Assembly: GCA_020639115.1 (NCBI GenBank)
Contig: JACKHG010000011.1
Coordinates: 1 to 64,000, forward strand
From: Phycisphaerales bacterium
Lineage (GTDB): Bacteria; Planctomycetota; Phycisphaerae; UBA1845
Length of the DNA: 64,000 nucleotides
Direction of reading: 5' to 3'
The position numbers were made by a program, and so were the translations under genes. Below the pieces are notes generated by a model. It saw only the letters and a list, made by a program, of their open reading frames with translations. It searched no databases and was not told the origin of the DNA. Below, piece by piece: positions 44,581-54,964 of this stretch (position 1 is the first letter of the stretch; each line of letters opens with the position of its first letter).

Positions 44581-44638
44581 GACTTTCCAGCCGGACGAGC
44601 CGCGTGGGCAGCCTCGAAAGACCGACTGGAAAGTCGGT
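44581..44638. repeat. Hairpin element GACTTTCCAG/CTGGAAAGTC
   Basis: GACTTTCCAG at 44581-44590 and its reverse complement at 44626-44635 can pair across 35 bases. A second, smaller stem CCGACT-GGAA-AGTCGG at 44622-44637 competes with it. It lies behind the transporter and may be a terminator or a small dispersed palindrome. The rest of the 44559-44824 gap holds no gene. Confidence 0.5.
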
Positions 44639-44824
44639 CCCACATGGGCATCGGGGCTTCGCAACGAGCTGTTCAGGAGCTGCCCCGCGGACCGCTCCCG
44701 CGCACCCGCACGGTCCGCGTCCATGCAGAGAAATTCACGGCGATCCCGCGACGAAAGCGATCGATAGGGCCTACCATCGAGCGGGTGTGGCCCCGCGCCG
44801 GGTGGCGGCGCATGCGAGGCTGCC

Positions 44825-46054
44825 TTGTCCGAACCACGATCCACTCCACGAGCGGTGCGCGCCGTACGACGCATCCTCGTGCCTACCATTCGTTCCCGCT
44901 GGGCGAGCTTCAACGCGTGCCTCCTGACATTCCTCGCGGCGACGGCTGTCGGTGTCGTCATCGTCATGGGTACCCGCTGGTCGCTGGGCATGCCCGCGAC
45001 CATGCCCAATACGTCGGCCCTGATCACGTTCACGGGGGTGATGATCTTTGGCACCGCGTGCGCGATGGCCTGCTGGGTGTACGGTCGGCGCCGAACGGCT
45101 GCGCTTCGACACCGCGACTGCGCCGATCGCTTGCACCGCCTCGCTCGCTTCCGGGAGCACGCCGCCGCGCGAATTCGTTATCCGCATCGACTCCTCGAAG
45201 CGGCGTTGCTGGAGGTGCGCTCGACGGGGGCGCGTATTTGCGAGCGCGAACTCCACGGGCACGCGCGGGCGCTGCGCGCGACCATCCACCTGGTGCCACC
45301 CAACTTCGTCGCCGTCATCGGTACCCGCCGCGACTCTCGCGCCCCGGCCTGGATCGGTACCGAGAGGTTCGAACCGATCGATGCCGACGACCGGAGAGCC
45401 GTCGAGGCGTTCTGCGCGCAGATCAACCGCGAACACCTGGACGCGTACTGCGCTCCGTCAACGCTGGCCCAATCGTGTCCGGCTGACGCACCCAGCGCAC
45501 CTGAGCCATCAGGTGCATCGGCGGGTGCCGAGCACGCTCGCCGCCAATACCTCGACAGCCGGACGCGCGTCGCGCTTCGCTGGACGCGCGTGGTGGCCAT
45601 CCTGCTTTTTCTGACGGTGGTCCTCGGCGTCCTGCTCTATTACCTCTGCTCAGCCGCATACGGCGTCGTCATCGGCACGCGCCGGGTACCGGTTTGGCTT
45701 GTCCTTTTCGTCAGCGCACTCGTGGGCTGGTTCGTCATCCGCCGCACGATGCTCCACCTCCGCACGTACCTCGTTCCCAGGGGGCTCATCGCCGCCCGTC
45801 ACCCGTTCTGGCGCACGCGTGGATCCGCTTGGTATGCCCGACGGGGATCGACACCGCTCATCAGCGACCACGTTACCGGCGCGATTTTCGTGCGTGTGGC
45901 CTCCACACCCCGGTACGTTCGCACGCGCTACGACTTCTGCGCTGAGTCAAAACGGCCCCACCTGCTGGCTTGGCACAGCCGCGCCCCGTCGCCAACGCCC
46001 GACGCCGTGCAGGCATTCCTCGGCGACGATGTGGAACTGTCACTCGCCGACTGA
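44825..46054 (+). CDS. Unrecognised membrane protein with soluble middle domain
   Basis: A 409-residue protein. Two transmembrane helices near the N-terminus (ACLLTFLAATAVGVVIVMG and SALITFTGVMIFGTACAMACW) are followed by a soluble part of about 150 residues rich in Arg and His. Two further helices follow (ILLFLTVVLGVLLYYLC, VWLVLFVSALVGWFV), and a C-terminal part of about 80 residues closes it. No known domain is recognised. The start is TTG 44825, with a GCGAGG-like site before it; start and length are uncertain. Confidence 0.45.
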   Translation: MSEPRSTPRAVRAVRRILVPTIRSRWASFNACLLTFLAATAVGVVIVMGTRWSLGMPATMPNTSALITFTGVMIFGTACAMACWVYGRRRTAALRHRDCADRLHRLARFREHAAARIRYPHRLLEAALLEVRSTGARICERELHGHARALRATIHLVPPNFVAVIGTRRDSRAPAWIGTERFEPIDADDRRAVEAFCAQINREHLDAYCAPSTLAQSCPADAPSAPEPSGASAGAEHARRQYLDSRTRVALRWTRVVAILLFLTVVLGVLLYYLCSAAYGVVIGTRRVPVWLVLFVSALVGWFVIRRTMLHLRTYLVPRGLIAARHPFWRTRGSAWYARRGSTPLISDHVTGAIFVRVASTPRYVRTRYDFCAESKRPHLLAWHSRAPSPTPDAVQAFLGDDVELSLAD

Positions 46055-46260
46055 CTTGGCTTGCCGCGGCTGGCAGGCCCGTATTCACTCGATTTCCCGC
46101 AGTCGCAAGCGAACACCGACCACCGAGGCATGCGCCCTGCCGGGCGATGGGCACCGCCGCCTATGTCCCCCGTCCGAAAGGACCAGCTTACCGCCCCCTT
46201 CGGCAGAACGCTGCGTCACCTTACTCCCGCAATCCGCTCGCCTGTGCTACCATCCTGGCG

Positions 46261-47472
46261 ATGACGCCACGACGACCGACACGGCAGGTGCATATCGGGG
46301 CTGTTCCGCTCGGGGGCGATGCGCCCGTGGTGTTGCAGTCGATGACCAGCACGTACACCTACGACATCGACGCCACGGTGGCGCAGATCCGCGAACTTGC
46401 GGCGAAGGGCTGCGACGTCGTTCGCGTCGCGACGCCGGAGAAGCGTGACACCGCCGCCCTGCCGGCGATCCTGGCGCAGTCGCCGGTGCCGATCGTCGCG
46501 GACGTGCACTTTCACTTCGAGCGGGCGCTGGAGGCGGTCGAGGCCGGCGTGCACAAGATCCGGCTCAACCCCGGCAACATCAGCGACCGCAAGCAGGTCG
46601 ACCGGGTGATCCGGGCGTGCCGCGAGCGGAGCCTGCCGATTCGCGTCGGGGTGAACGAGGGTTCGATCGTCGAACGCAAGGACAGCCGCAACGCGCGGGC
46701 GAAATGGCGCCCTGCACACGGACCGCCAGGCGGAGATGATCCGGCTGATGGTCAGCAAGCTCGAGGATTACCCGCATCTTCGACGAGAACGACTTCCACG
46801 ACGTGGTGATCAAGCGCGAAGAGCATCGACCCGCGCATCTGCATCGACGCCTACCGGGCGATTTCGAACGCTTCAACTACCTGCTGCACTCGGCGTGACG
46901 CACGCGGGCCTGCCTGAGACCGGGCGATCCGCTCGGTGTCCGCTGCGTTGAGATACACTGCTCGCCGAAGGCATCGGCGACACGATCCGATCAGCTATGC
47001 AGCCGACCCTGCTCTACGAGGTGGAGGATGGAAGGAACTGCTTTGCGTGCTGGGCTCTGCAGCCGGGCGCGAGCCGGAGCTGATCGCGTGCCCCACCTGC
47101 GGGCGGATTGAGATTGACCTCATCGCTTCCGTGGCCCAGGTGCGGCAGAAGCTGGCGGACATCAAGACGCCGGTGAAGGTCGCGGTGATGGGCTGCGTGG
47201 TGAACGGGCCGGGCGAGGCGGAGGGTGCGGACGTCGCGGTTTTCGCCGGCAAGGGAAGGGCATCATCTACGTGCAGGGCGTGCAGACGCGGACGAGGGCG
47301 AGGCGGAGATGCTCGACGCGTTGTGGCCGAGGAGTCGCTGGCGTTCGCCGAGCGGGTGGAGTGGCGAGAGACGCTGAGCAGCGGGCTGTCACAACCGCCC
47401 TGCCCGACCCCCTGCCGCGCAGACGGCTCGATAGCCGCTGCCGGTCCGCAAGGGGTAACGCCGCGGCGATGA
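46261..47472 (+). pseudogene. ispG: ispG (gcpE) with multiple frameshifts
   Basis: IspG makes HMBPP in the MEP isoprenoid pathway. The first 145 codons are clean (VQSMTSTYTYDI, VVRVATPEK, IVADVHFHFERALEA, KIRLNPGNISD). From about 46700 the protein can only be followed by changing frame every 20-80 bases: EMIRLMVSKLEDY, SIDPRICIDAYRAIS, THAGLPETG, GIGDTI, ISYAAD, then ELIACPTCGRIEIDL with the Fe-S Cys and VAVMGCVVNGPGEAEGADV. Single-base gains and losses are the cause, not stop mutations. For a normally essential gene this suggests sequence error at least as much as decay. Confidence 0.85.
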
Positions 47473-47607
47473 CAGCCGAGTCTCCGCCTCAGGGCTGCGC
47501 TGCGGGCGTGGCACACACCGTTCCTTCCGTGGCCGCTGTCTCATCCGGCAACATTACATGCAAGATCTGAACAGGGCAGCGTGCCGCCTTGCCTGGAGCG
47601 ATCGTCG

Positions 47608-50600
47608 TCAGTGCCGAGCGACTGCGCCACGAAGCGGAACGTCCAGGGCGCCGGCGGCACGAAGCTCATCGACGGTGATCAGCCGCGGGCTATCCGCATC
47701 AAGGGCGTCGCTGGCGATCGCTTCAAGCACGGAATTCAAGTAGGGGTCCTGCACAAATCTTCTCCAGGAGTTTCGCCTGCGCCGGCTCCAACTCGACCAG
47801 CATCGCCAACACGTGCAGCACGTTCAGCAACTCGGTCGTGTACTCCGCCAGCCAGTGATCGGGCTGAATCTCGCCGAGTTTCGACGGCGGCCGGCGGTCG
47901 CCGATGATCGGCCGCTCGCGATTCTTCTTACGATAGCTGAACCACTGCGTCAACACGTGCTTTCCGGAGACTTCGTAACGCCAGACCTCGGGCGGCACTT
48001 TGTCGACAAAGCCGGTTCCGACCAACAGACGGCGTTTCGTTGTCGTAATCGATCTCGTCGGCATGGCCTCAGGATCATCCGGGATCGCACCTTGTTCCTG
48101 GGATGCGGGCGTCCTCGGCACCGGGGCGGCCTGCCGGGCGGTTCCTGCCTTGACGTCGGCAAAGCGTTCGCCGAACGTGTGCAGCCAGATGACCCGCCGG
48201 CCCAACTCGACGGCCTGCGCGAACAGCTTCGGGCGCGCGGTCAGCGGAATGCGCAAGCCCGGCTGCGCCAGGTCCTTTTGAAATCGCGCCGTGTATGCCG
48301 GGTTGGCAGCCACGGCGCTAGCAGGCCAGGAAGTCTTCTGGCATTGGGGTCGTCTTGAGTTTCTCGCCAGAAATCCCAATAGTCGGCAGGTTTGGCGTCA
48401 CTGCGGCGGCATCACGCCAAAGAGGAAATACCCGCCTCCAAAGGACCTTTGTAATGGTGCAGGTCCGGGATCAGTCCGGAAAACGTGATCGCTGGTCCTG
48501 AGGCTGAGAATGCGCCATCAATGCGTAAGGTACACCTGATTGTCTGAATATGATCGCCAGAGGTCAGCGTTGGGCTGAGTAATGACGCGTGGATCAGGAT
48601 GATCCACTGCCGGGATTGAACGACCGCCAGTGCTGCATCTCACTGAGTCGGGCACGGGCCTTTCGTCGAGATCGGAAGGCTGCGTAACTCGCAGCCTGGC
48701 AATGGATTCGAACAACCGACCGAATGCCGATCGGCGGGCTTCCCACGCGCAGAGTCGCACGAAAGAGCTCTTCCTTCTTTCTGCTGGGCGCGTGAATCAA
48801 CTTTTCCCAACGGCTTTCGACTCGGCATCCGGTGCAATTATCTATACTCGCTTAGGGTTGTACGCTTGCCGCCGTTGTAGGCGAAATGGTTATCCAAGGT
48901 AGGATAGACGCCCAGTCGCCAGTCGCCGCTGTGAAGAAACGGCGCGCTAATCCGGCAGCATTCTTGCCAGACTTTTGATCGAAGTTTGAGCTTGGCGAGG
49001 GCGGCGAATTTCCTCTCGCGCTTGCCGTCCGGCAGGACGGTGTATTTCACGATCGCCGGATTGTCAGGTGCCTTGTGCTTCGATCGCGCCGCCAGCACGA
49101 TGCACACCGGCTGCTGCACGCCCTGGAAGATGCGCGTCGGAACATCGGGCTGATGGCCTTCCGGCGTGCAGTCGATCACCCAGATGCGGTCGCACTTGCG
49201 GCGGAGATCGTCGCGCATCCGCTGAAAGCCGGGTCCATTGAGGAAACCCGCGACGGTGATAAAGCACACGATCCCGGTATTGTGCTGCGGATCGTGATCG
49301 AACACCTTCCACGTGGCCCAACGCCAGAAGTAGACGTACAGGTTGCGGAGGTGTTTGGCATGCGCGCCCACGCCCCAGTCGGCCGGGGGTATCCAGCCGC
49401 TCAGCAGCGGGACCTTGGCGACTTCGTCGGTTCCTTCTTCGATCCACCCGCCGCGCCCTTTGGCTTTTTCCTTGTAGGGCGGGTTGCCGATCACGACGGT
49501 GATTCGTTCCTTGCTCTTGATCTTGTTCGCCTGCAAACGCGATTGGGAAATGGTGCGGTACAACGAGCCCAGTTCCTCGACCTCCGCGTACGGGTTTCCC
49601 AATGTGTCCGTGACGAACATACGCGGGACGGCGCGCGGAGGATTACCGATCTGCGCCATCAGCTCGGCGTGACACACGGAGCTGAGCGACCGCGAACGGC
49701 CCGAGTTGTGCATTCAAACGCGCGATCACCCGATTGATTGCCGACCGATCGCTTGCGGTACCGCGCCTTCGCCCTGGTCGGCCTCCACGTCGGCGGCAAT
49801 ACGACGAAGAATACCCAGGATGAATGTTCCCGTGCCCACGGCCGGGTCGGCCAGCGTGACGTCCGGCGAGGCGAGTCCGGCGCTGCGATCGAAGTGGGTG
49901 CGGAGTACGTCGTCCACCAGTCGAATCATCGGCTCGACGACTTCCGGAGGCGTGTAGTATGAGCCGGTGAGCTTGCGCAGCGCGTTGTCGTAGACCGCCA
50001 GAAAGTCCTCGTAGAAGTAAAGCCACGCGTCGGCCTTGCCCTTGGCGATTGCGTGCCAATCCACGGCGTCGAGCACGCGGACGAGTGTGCCGAGCGATGT
50101 TCAATGTCGTTTGGCTGTCAACTTCTGTCCGTCAACAGCCGTAAGGTCGCGCGATAAGCAACCTGTCTTCCCCAGTTGCTTGGCAACCCTGTTCAACCTG
50201 TCGGCTAATCGGATGTTGCTCGAACGGGCCATGAGCAGGCCGAAGGCAGACGGCTTTACAACCGTCGGCAAACGGCGCGTCGCCTTCGCCTCCGGGAACA
50301 GGAGCTTGCGCCAATCTGCGGCCAACGCGGTCAGGCCGGGCCTTCCCCAGTTGCTCCGCGGACCTCGTCGCAACAGGCGGCACAGCCAGCAGCCACCGCG
50401 CCAATTCCTGAGCGGACTTCGGCGAACGGTTGCCACAGCGAAGGAAAGTGTCGAACAGCCGAATGGAGCTCGGGAGGCGAAGCGAGCTTCGCCCCGGAGG
50501 TCTGAATGTCGCCCTGCAGCTCGACGATCGAACTGACGAGTTCTACCATTATGCCCAGACTGAACGAGTTGCCGTCGGTGTACAGCAGGTTCGGCAGCGA

Positions 50601-50925
50601 CTGAGTTTCTCCCACTGCTCCCGGTCATGCCCCCTGTAGCGGTGGGGATCGCTGCCCTTGCTCAGCTTTGACCTCTACGAACCCGACCAGCACTCTGCGC
50701 AACGTAATCGCGCGTAGTCCGGCCGCGCCTTGAGGCGGCGAGTGACGATTCTCCGACAGCCGTGAGCGAACCGGCCTTGAAACCGCAGATTTCCGCAAGG
50801 TCGTCGAAGAGCGCTTCCAGCGGAGCACGAAGCTGGTCCTCGGGTTCGCCCGTGGCGCTGGGGTTGGCGAGCTTCGCCTTGGCGCTGACCCCGAATCGCG
50901 CAATCGCGTCTTTCAGTTTCGACAT
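47608..50925 (-). pseudogene. Type ISP restriction-modification enzyme, many frameshifts
   Basis: A single-chain restriction-modification protein of roughly 1,100 codons, in pieces in all three frames. N-terminus: MSKLKDAIARFGVSAKAKL. Then come EGAVEVKA-like nuclease region parts (ITLRRVLVGFVEVK, LPNLLYTDGN), LTALAADWRKLLFPEA, GSYYTPPEVVEPM and motif I LADPAVGTGTFIL. NPPY follows (VVIGNPPYKEKAKGRGGW), then the specificity/C-terminal part VSGKHVLTQWFSYRKK, LGEIQPDHWLAEYTTELLNV. Such enzymes methylate adenine and cut DNA with one polypeptide. AAAGG precedes ATG 50925. As in ispG, small indels break it throughout. It lies between ispG and the toxin-antitoxin pair, a typical defence neighbourhood. 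Confidence 0.8.
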
Positions 50926-51300
50926 ATTGCCTTTAGCCAATCGTCGGTCCGATGCCACGCCACCCGCGGGTGCCTGCGGGTCGTGAATTATCGCCCGCGC
51001 AGCAGCAATGGCAAGGATCAGGAATGACCAGGCGATGTCACCCTGCGCTGATTGGGAGAACTCGACTCCACTCCGATGCACGCAGCCGACTATACGACGT
51101 GCCTCGGGAATGTCTCTATTGCAGAACCGATGACCGTCGTTCGGGATCCGGCATCAGCAGAACCTCCGAGGGTCGTGCATTATACGACGGGCGGTTGGTC
51201 TGGCGGGACGCCTGTGACGGGGCCAGAACGAGTTCTGATGCCCGGCTGTGCGGCGACTGAGTGCTCTTCCTCTCCGAGTAGATCGCCGTGACGTAGGGAT
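50926..51300. other. No gene supported
   Basis: About 375 bp between the restriction-modification gene and the toxin-antitoxin promoter. The motif TATACGACG occurs twice (51091 and 51181 regions). No open frame with a start site or family resemblance is seen. It must contain the promoter of the minus-strand gene. Confidence 0.5.
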
Positions 51301-51329
51301 TTGACTTGTACGGCAATATGCCGTATCCT
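51301..51329 (+). promoter_or_regulatory. Promoter with palindromic operator, toxin-antitoxin
   Basis: -35 TTGACT (51301-51306), 17-base spacer and -10 TATCCT (51324-51329). The spacer is filled by TACGGCAATATGCCGTA (51309-51325), a perfect 7-bp inverted repeat around ATA. An antitoxin dimer bound there would block RNA polymerase, as expected for autoregulation of a DUF1778 antitoxin. Confidence 0.8.
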
Positions 51330-51348
51330 AATGGGTGGAGTCACGAAA

Positions 51349-51621
51349 ATGGCAGCTGAAACTACGAAAATCACGATACGCCAGCCGGTCGCGATCAAGC
51401 GGAAGGTCGAACAGGCCGCAGCGAAACGCGGCATGACCGTCACCAGCTTCATCAACGCCGTCCTCGAACGAGCGGCTGACCGGACGCTGTCCCGCGTCCG
51501 GCGCCGCGAGCTGACCGAACGCGATCAGCACGCCCTGCTCGCGCTGCTCGCCAACCCGACCGGCCCCAACGACGCACTGCGTGACGCCGCCGAACGTTAT
51601 CGGAAGCAGTTTCTTGACTGA
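51349..51621 (+). CDS. DUF1778 (TacA-like) antitoxin
   Basis: A 90-residue protein of the DUF1778 family: a ribbon-helix-helix N-terminus (KITIRQPVAIKRKVEQAAAK, GMTVTSFINAVLERA) and a C-terminal peptide that neutralises the toxin (LSRVRRRELTERDQHALLALL). It binds the GNAT toxin and its own promoter. GGAG lies eight bases before ATG 51349. It overlaps the toxin gene by eight bases. The palindrome in the promoter fits the RHH domain. Confidence 0.88.
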   Translation: MAAETTKITIRQPVAIKRKVEQAAAKRGMTVTSFINAVLERAADRTLSRVRRRELTERDQHALLALLANPTGPNDALRDAAERYRKQFLD

Positions 51622-52153
51622 TTTCGAACGCGGAATCGAACGCCTCGTCTTCGAGCACTTCGACGCACATCGCCATCAACGCACCCTGTTCGACTGCGGC
51701 CGACCGAAACTCAACGAATACCTGCAGAAGCGACTCAACCAGCACATGCGCAAGGGTATCGCGGTCGGCTACGTTCTGGCCGATCCAGAAGGGCGCATCG
51801 CGGGCTACGTGACGCATTCCGCAGGCCGCCTGCCGATCACCGTTATTCCATCGGGCAAGGGCTATCCTCCTGATCTGCCGTTGCCGACGACGCTGATCGG
51901 CCGCATGGCGGTGGACCGCCGTTTCCAGGGGCGGGGACTCGGCGCCGCACTCCTCGTGCACGCCCTGCGCATGGCCGTGCAGACGACCGAACTGGTGGCG
52001 TCCACGGTCATCGAGGTCGACGCGCTCGACGACGCCGCGCGGTCGTTCTACCTGCGCTACGGCTTTTGCGAATTACCTGACGACGCCAGACACTTGTATC
52101 TTCCCATGGCGGACGCCCGAACACTGATAACGGAAATCCTCGACGGCAAATAG
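51614..52153 (+). CDS. GNAT-family toxin (TacT-like)
   Basis: A 179-residue N-acetyltransferase. The acetyl-CoA loop is RMAVDRRFQGRGLGAALLVHA (Q-G-R-G-L-G), FDCGRPKLNEYL matches the start of TacT-type toxins, and the catalytic Tyr sits in SFYLRYGF. TacT toxins acetylate charged tRNAs and stop translation. The start is TTG 51614 with GGAAG eight bases upstream; GTG 51581 is another option. The end is followed by App1. Confidence 0.83.
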   Translation: MTDFERGIERLVFEHFDAHRHQRTLFDCGRPKLNEYLQKRLNQHMRKGIAVGYVLADPEGRIAGYVTHSAGRLPITVIPSGKGYPPDLPLPTTLIGRMAVDRRFQGRGLGAALLVHALRMAVQTTELVASTVIEVDALDDAARSFYLRYGFCELPDDARHLYLPMADARTLITEILDGK

Positions 52154-52259
52154 CCTGGCCGAGGCGCTGCATTGCGGGCCGGGTATCATGAGTGGCATGG
52201 GGCGTACAGTCCGCGCCCCCCGTCGGATCGAATCGATACTTCACGCGGGAGGTGCCGCT

Positions 52260-53348
52260 ATGAACAATGCGCTGCTGGCTATCGCGTCGGTTGTTGCAGG
52301 CCTGCTGGGGGCGGGCACGGAGGAGGCGCGGTCGCAGATCAAGTCCGACGAGGAAATCATCTTCTTTCCGACGCTGGCGGTGCCGGCGGCTGACGGCGAC
52401 ACCTGGGAATTACCGATCCACGGTTGGATCTTCGAACGCGAGTGGGAAAACAAGCTGGTTTTGCGCTGGGCCGCGCAGCAGGGCGTGGGCGAGGATGCGC
52501 TCACGCCGGAGCAAGCGCGGACCCTGCAGGAACGGGCGCGCTGGTTCGTGCTCGACAGCGAACGCAGCAAGGACATCCAGGTGCGCATCGCGGGTAAGGT
52601 CGCAGCCGTCGGCACGTCGGAGGAGGACGGACATTTCCAGAGTGTCGTGCAACTGACGGCGGAGGAACTCGCGCAGGCGGTGCAAACGCGGGGGGCGCTC
52701 AGGGTCGTTCCCTTCCGCGCGATCATGCGGGAGGGCGACGAGCGCGAATTCAGCGGCCAAGTCGTGATCGTCCAGCCCGCGGGGCTCTCGATCGTGTCGG
52801 ACATCGACGACACGATCAAGATCACCGAGGTGCACGATCGCGACAAGCTCATCGAAAACACGTTCTTTGAGCCGATGGAGGCGGTGCCGGGCATGGCGGC
52901 GTTCTACCGGGCACTCGCGGCGCGCAGCCCCCATCCGGATTTTCACTATGTCTCCGCGAGTCCGTGGCAGCTCTATCAGCCACTACAGAAATTCCTCGAC
53001 GACAGCGGTTTTCCGGCGGGCAGCGTGCACCTGCGCCGCCTCGGGATCAGCCTGGCCAACGCCCTGGACGGGTTCGTCGTACCCGACGACTACAAGGAAC
53101 AGCGCATCGCTGAGATCATCGGAGCGTTTCCCGAGCGGCAGTTCATGCTGATCGGCGACGCGAGCGAACGCGACCCGGAGGCGTACGCCGCGCTGGCGAA
53201 ACGCTTTCCCCGCCAGGTCGTGAAGATCATGATCCGGGCCACACCGGGCAACCCGCCCGACAGCCCGCGTTTCGAGGAGGTCTTCGCCAATCTACCGAAC
53301 GAGCGCTGGCAGGTCTACGCGGAGGCGCCGAACGCCCTGGTCGAGTGA
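52260..53348 (+). CDS. App1-like (DUF2183) phosphatase domain protein
   Basis: A 362-residue protein. After a hydrophobic N-terminus that may be a signal peptide (LLAIASVVAGLLGAG) comes a beta-rich region (residues 30-170), then the App1 catalytic domain. Its HAD-like motifs are SDIDDTIKIT (residues about 180-190), YVSASPWQLYQP and LIGDASERDPEAYA. App1 in yeast is a phosphatidate phosphatase; the bacterial relatives have unproved substrate. GGAGG eight bases before ATG 52260 supports the start. Confidence 0.85.
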   Translation: MNNALLAIASVVAGLLGAGTEEARSQIKSDEEIIFFPTLAVPAADGDTWELPIHGWIFEREWENKLVLRWAAQQGVGEDALTPEQARTLQERARWFVLDSERSKDIQVRIAGKVAAVGTSEEDGHFQSVVQLTAEELAQAVQTRGALRVVPFRAIMREGDEREFSGQVVIVQPAGLSIVSDIDDTIKITEVHDRDKLIENTFFEPMEAVPGMAAFYRALAARSPHPDFHYVSASPWQLYQPLQKFLDDSGFPAGSVHLRRLGISLANALDGFVVPDDYKEQRIAEIIGAFPERQFMLIGDASERDPEAYAALAKRFPRQVVKIMIRATPGNPPDSPRFEEVFANLPNERWQVYAEAPNALVE

Positions 53349-53363
53349 CCGCTCGGATGCGGA

Positions 53364-54188
53364 TCACTCGCGGGCGAGCGCGACCTTGCCGAAGGGCGTG
53401 CCGAGTTCGCCGCGCAGGCGCAGTTGCACTTCCGCGGCGCCCGGTGACGTGACGACGCTGGCGATCGCGTCGACGCCCGCGACCTCAGCCACGAGTTCGA
53501 TGTGGCTCTTGGAATGGGCCCTGAGCCCGTCGGGGGCGTCCACCTTGACATCGGCCACCCGCGCTCCGGCGATGGTGAGCTCGAAGCGCAGGTCGCTCAC
53601 ACCGACTGCGAAGACGTTGGGATTCTCTAAATCGGCTCCGACGGTCACGTGCACGCCGCCGAAGCCGACGCTGCCCTGCTTGAGCCCGGTGACTTCGATG
53701 GACGGCATCTGCAGGACGGGCAACTCGCCGTCGTGGCTGAAGGGCGCCTCCACCGACACGCCGGCGGCCTCGAGGGCCAGGGCCCCGCTGATGCGATAGG
53801 GAATTTCATCTGCGTCCTGGCCGTCGCGGATGAGCGCCAGCACCTCGGTGTATTCGAACCGCGCCGGCAGCGGGACGATACCGCGGCTGCGACTCGCCAC
53901 GGCGATCGGCGGCACGTCATCGGCGCGGGCGATCTCGGAGTTGCCGACCTCGATGGCGTAGTGGCCGCCGGGGGCGCGGAGCTGGATGGGCAGCGGATTC
54001 TTCACGGCGATGTCGAAGGTGACGTCCACGCCGCGCCAGTCGATCCCGGTGATGCGCGGCGTGACCGAGTCGATCCGCGGCTTGGCTTCGGCGCAACCCG
54101 CCAGCATGCCGGCGAGCGAGCAGCCCATCACTCCGCAGATGCAAACAGCTTTCAGTCCCAGGATGCGGTCGACTGTCGAGCGAGGCAT
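53364..54188 (-). CDS. LEA14/WHy-domain lipoprotein
   Basis: A 274-residue exported lipoprotein (lipobox GMLAGC, Cys at residue about 32). The mature part has two LEA14-like (WHy) domains: RGVDVTFDIAVKNPLPIQL and SVGFGGVHVTVGADLENPNVFAV, each with the conserved N-P after a strand. WHy domains protect proteins during stress or bind membranes. AAAGGGA upstream of ATG 54188 fits as ribosome site. Convergent with the App1 gene (15 bp apart). Confidence 0.75.
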   Translation of the reverse strand: MPRSTVDRILGLKAVCICGVMGCSLAGMLAGCAEAKPRIDSVTPRITGIDWRGVDVTFDIAVKNPLPIQLRAPGGHYAIEVGNSEIARADDVPPIAVASRSRGIVPLPARFEYTEVLALIRDGQDADEIPYRISGALALEAAGVSVEAPFSHDGELPVLQMPSIEVTGLKQGSVGFGGVHVTVGADLENPNVFAVGVSDLRFELTIAGARVADVKVDAPDGLRAHSKSHIELVAEVAGVDAIASVVTSPGAAEVQLRLRGELGTPFGKVALARE

Positions 54189-54352
54189 GCGTGTCCCTTT
54201 CTCTACGGCGCAGCCCACCGCCGCGCGGGCCGGCATTGTAGCAGCGGCGCCGGCACGCGCAGAAATAAAGACGCCTGATCCCTCGTCGGGGCCGGGCGCC
54301 GGAGGAATTCTCAACGGTTGGAGCGAGGCAACGGCCTTGCGGCAGGCGCCGG

Positions 54353-54964
54353 CTATTCCGGCGGTCGAAACTCCACACAGGAGCAATTCTCGTCCACGCT
54401 CGGCTGGCTGGCTGGGCAGCACCCCCACCCGGTGTCATCGATCTCGCAACCCGCGGGCAGTTGCACGAGGACGTAGTTGTCCGGGCAGGTGAGCGGTGGC
54501 GGTGTAGGCTGAGGCGTCGGCGTTGGCCCGTTGTCGTCGGGCAGTTCCGCGACGCAGAAGCAATCCGCGGTCACGAGCGGAAAACCATCCGGGCAGCAGC
54601 CCAGGCCGCTGCCATCGACGTCGCAGTCACCAAAGGTGGCGACCATGGTCTCGTCCGCAGCGCAGGTCAGCGTTCCGCCGGAGTCATCGCGGCCGTCCAC
54701 GCTATCCCCCGGCGTCGCGGTCGGCGTGGGCGTGGGGGTCGGGCTCGCGTTGGGATCGTCGGTGGGAGCGGGCGTCGGCGTTGCACCTGGCGTCGGCGTC
54801 TGGCCCGGCACTGGGGTCGGACTCGCAGTCGGCGTTGGCGACCCGTCGGGCGTCGCGGAGGGCGAGGGCGTGGGCGTCGGGTCGCCGGTCCCGCTGGACG
54901 TGCAGGCCAGCGCGAGACCGATGCCCGCTACGCAGATACACGAAAACAGGGTGAGTCGTTTCAT
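54353..54964 (-). CDS. Lipoprotein with Pro/Thr-rich linker and two Cys-rich modules
   Basis: A 203-residue lipoprotein (ALAC lipobox). A linker of repeated TPTP/SPTP units (about residues 30-85) joins to two related modules: module 1 has GDCDVDGSGLGCCPDGFPL and CFCV, module 2 has AGCEIDDTGWGCCPASQPS and CSCV. Each has six Cys in the same order, so they are an internal duplication. The second is joined by another TPTPQPTPP linker. I do not recognise the module. ATG 54964 was chosen to place the lipobox correctly. Confidence 0.6.
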   Translation of the reverse strand: MKRLTLFSCICVAGIGLALACTSSGTGDPTPTPSPSATPDGSPTPTASPTPVPGQTPTPGATPTPAPTDDPNASPTPTPTPTATPGDSVDGRDDSGGTLTCAADETMVATFGDCDVDGSGLGCCPDGFPLVTADCFCVAELPDDNGPTPTPQPTPPPLTCPDNYVLVQLPAGCEIDDTGWGCCPASQPSVDENCSCVEFRPPE

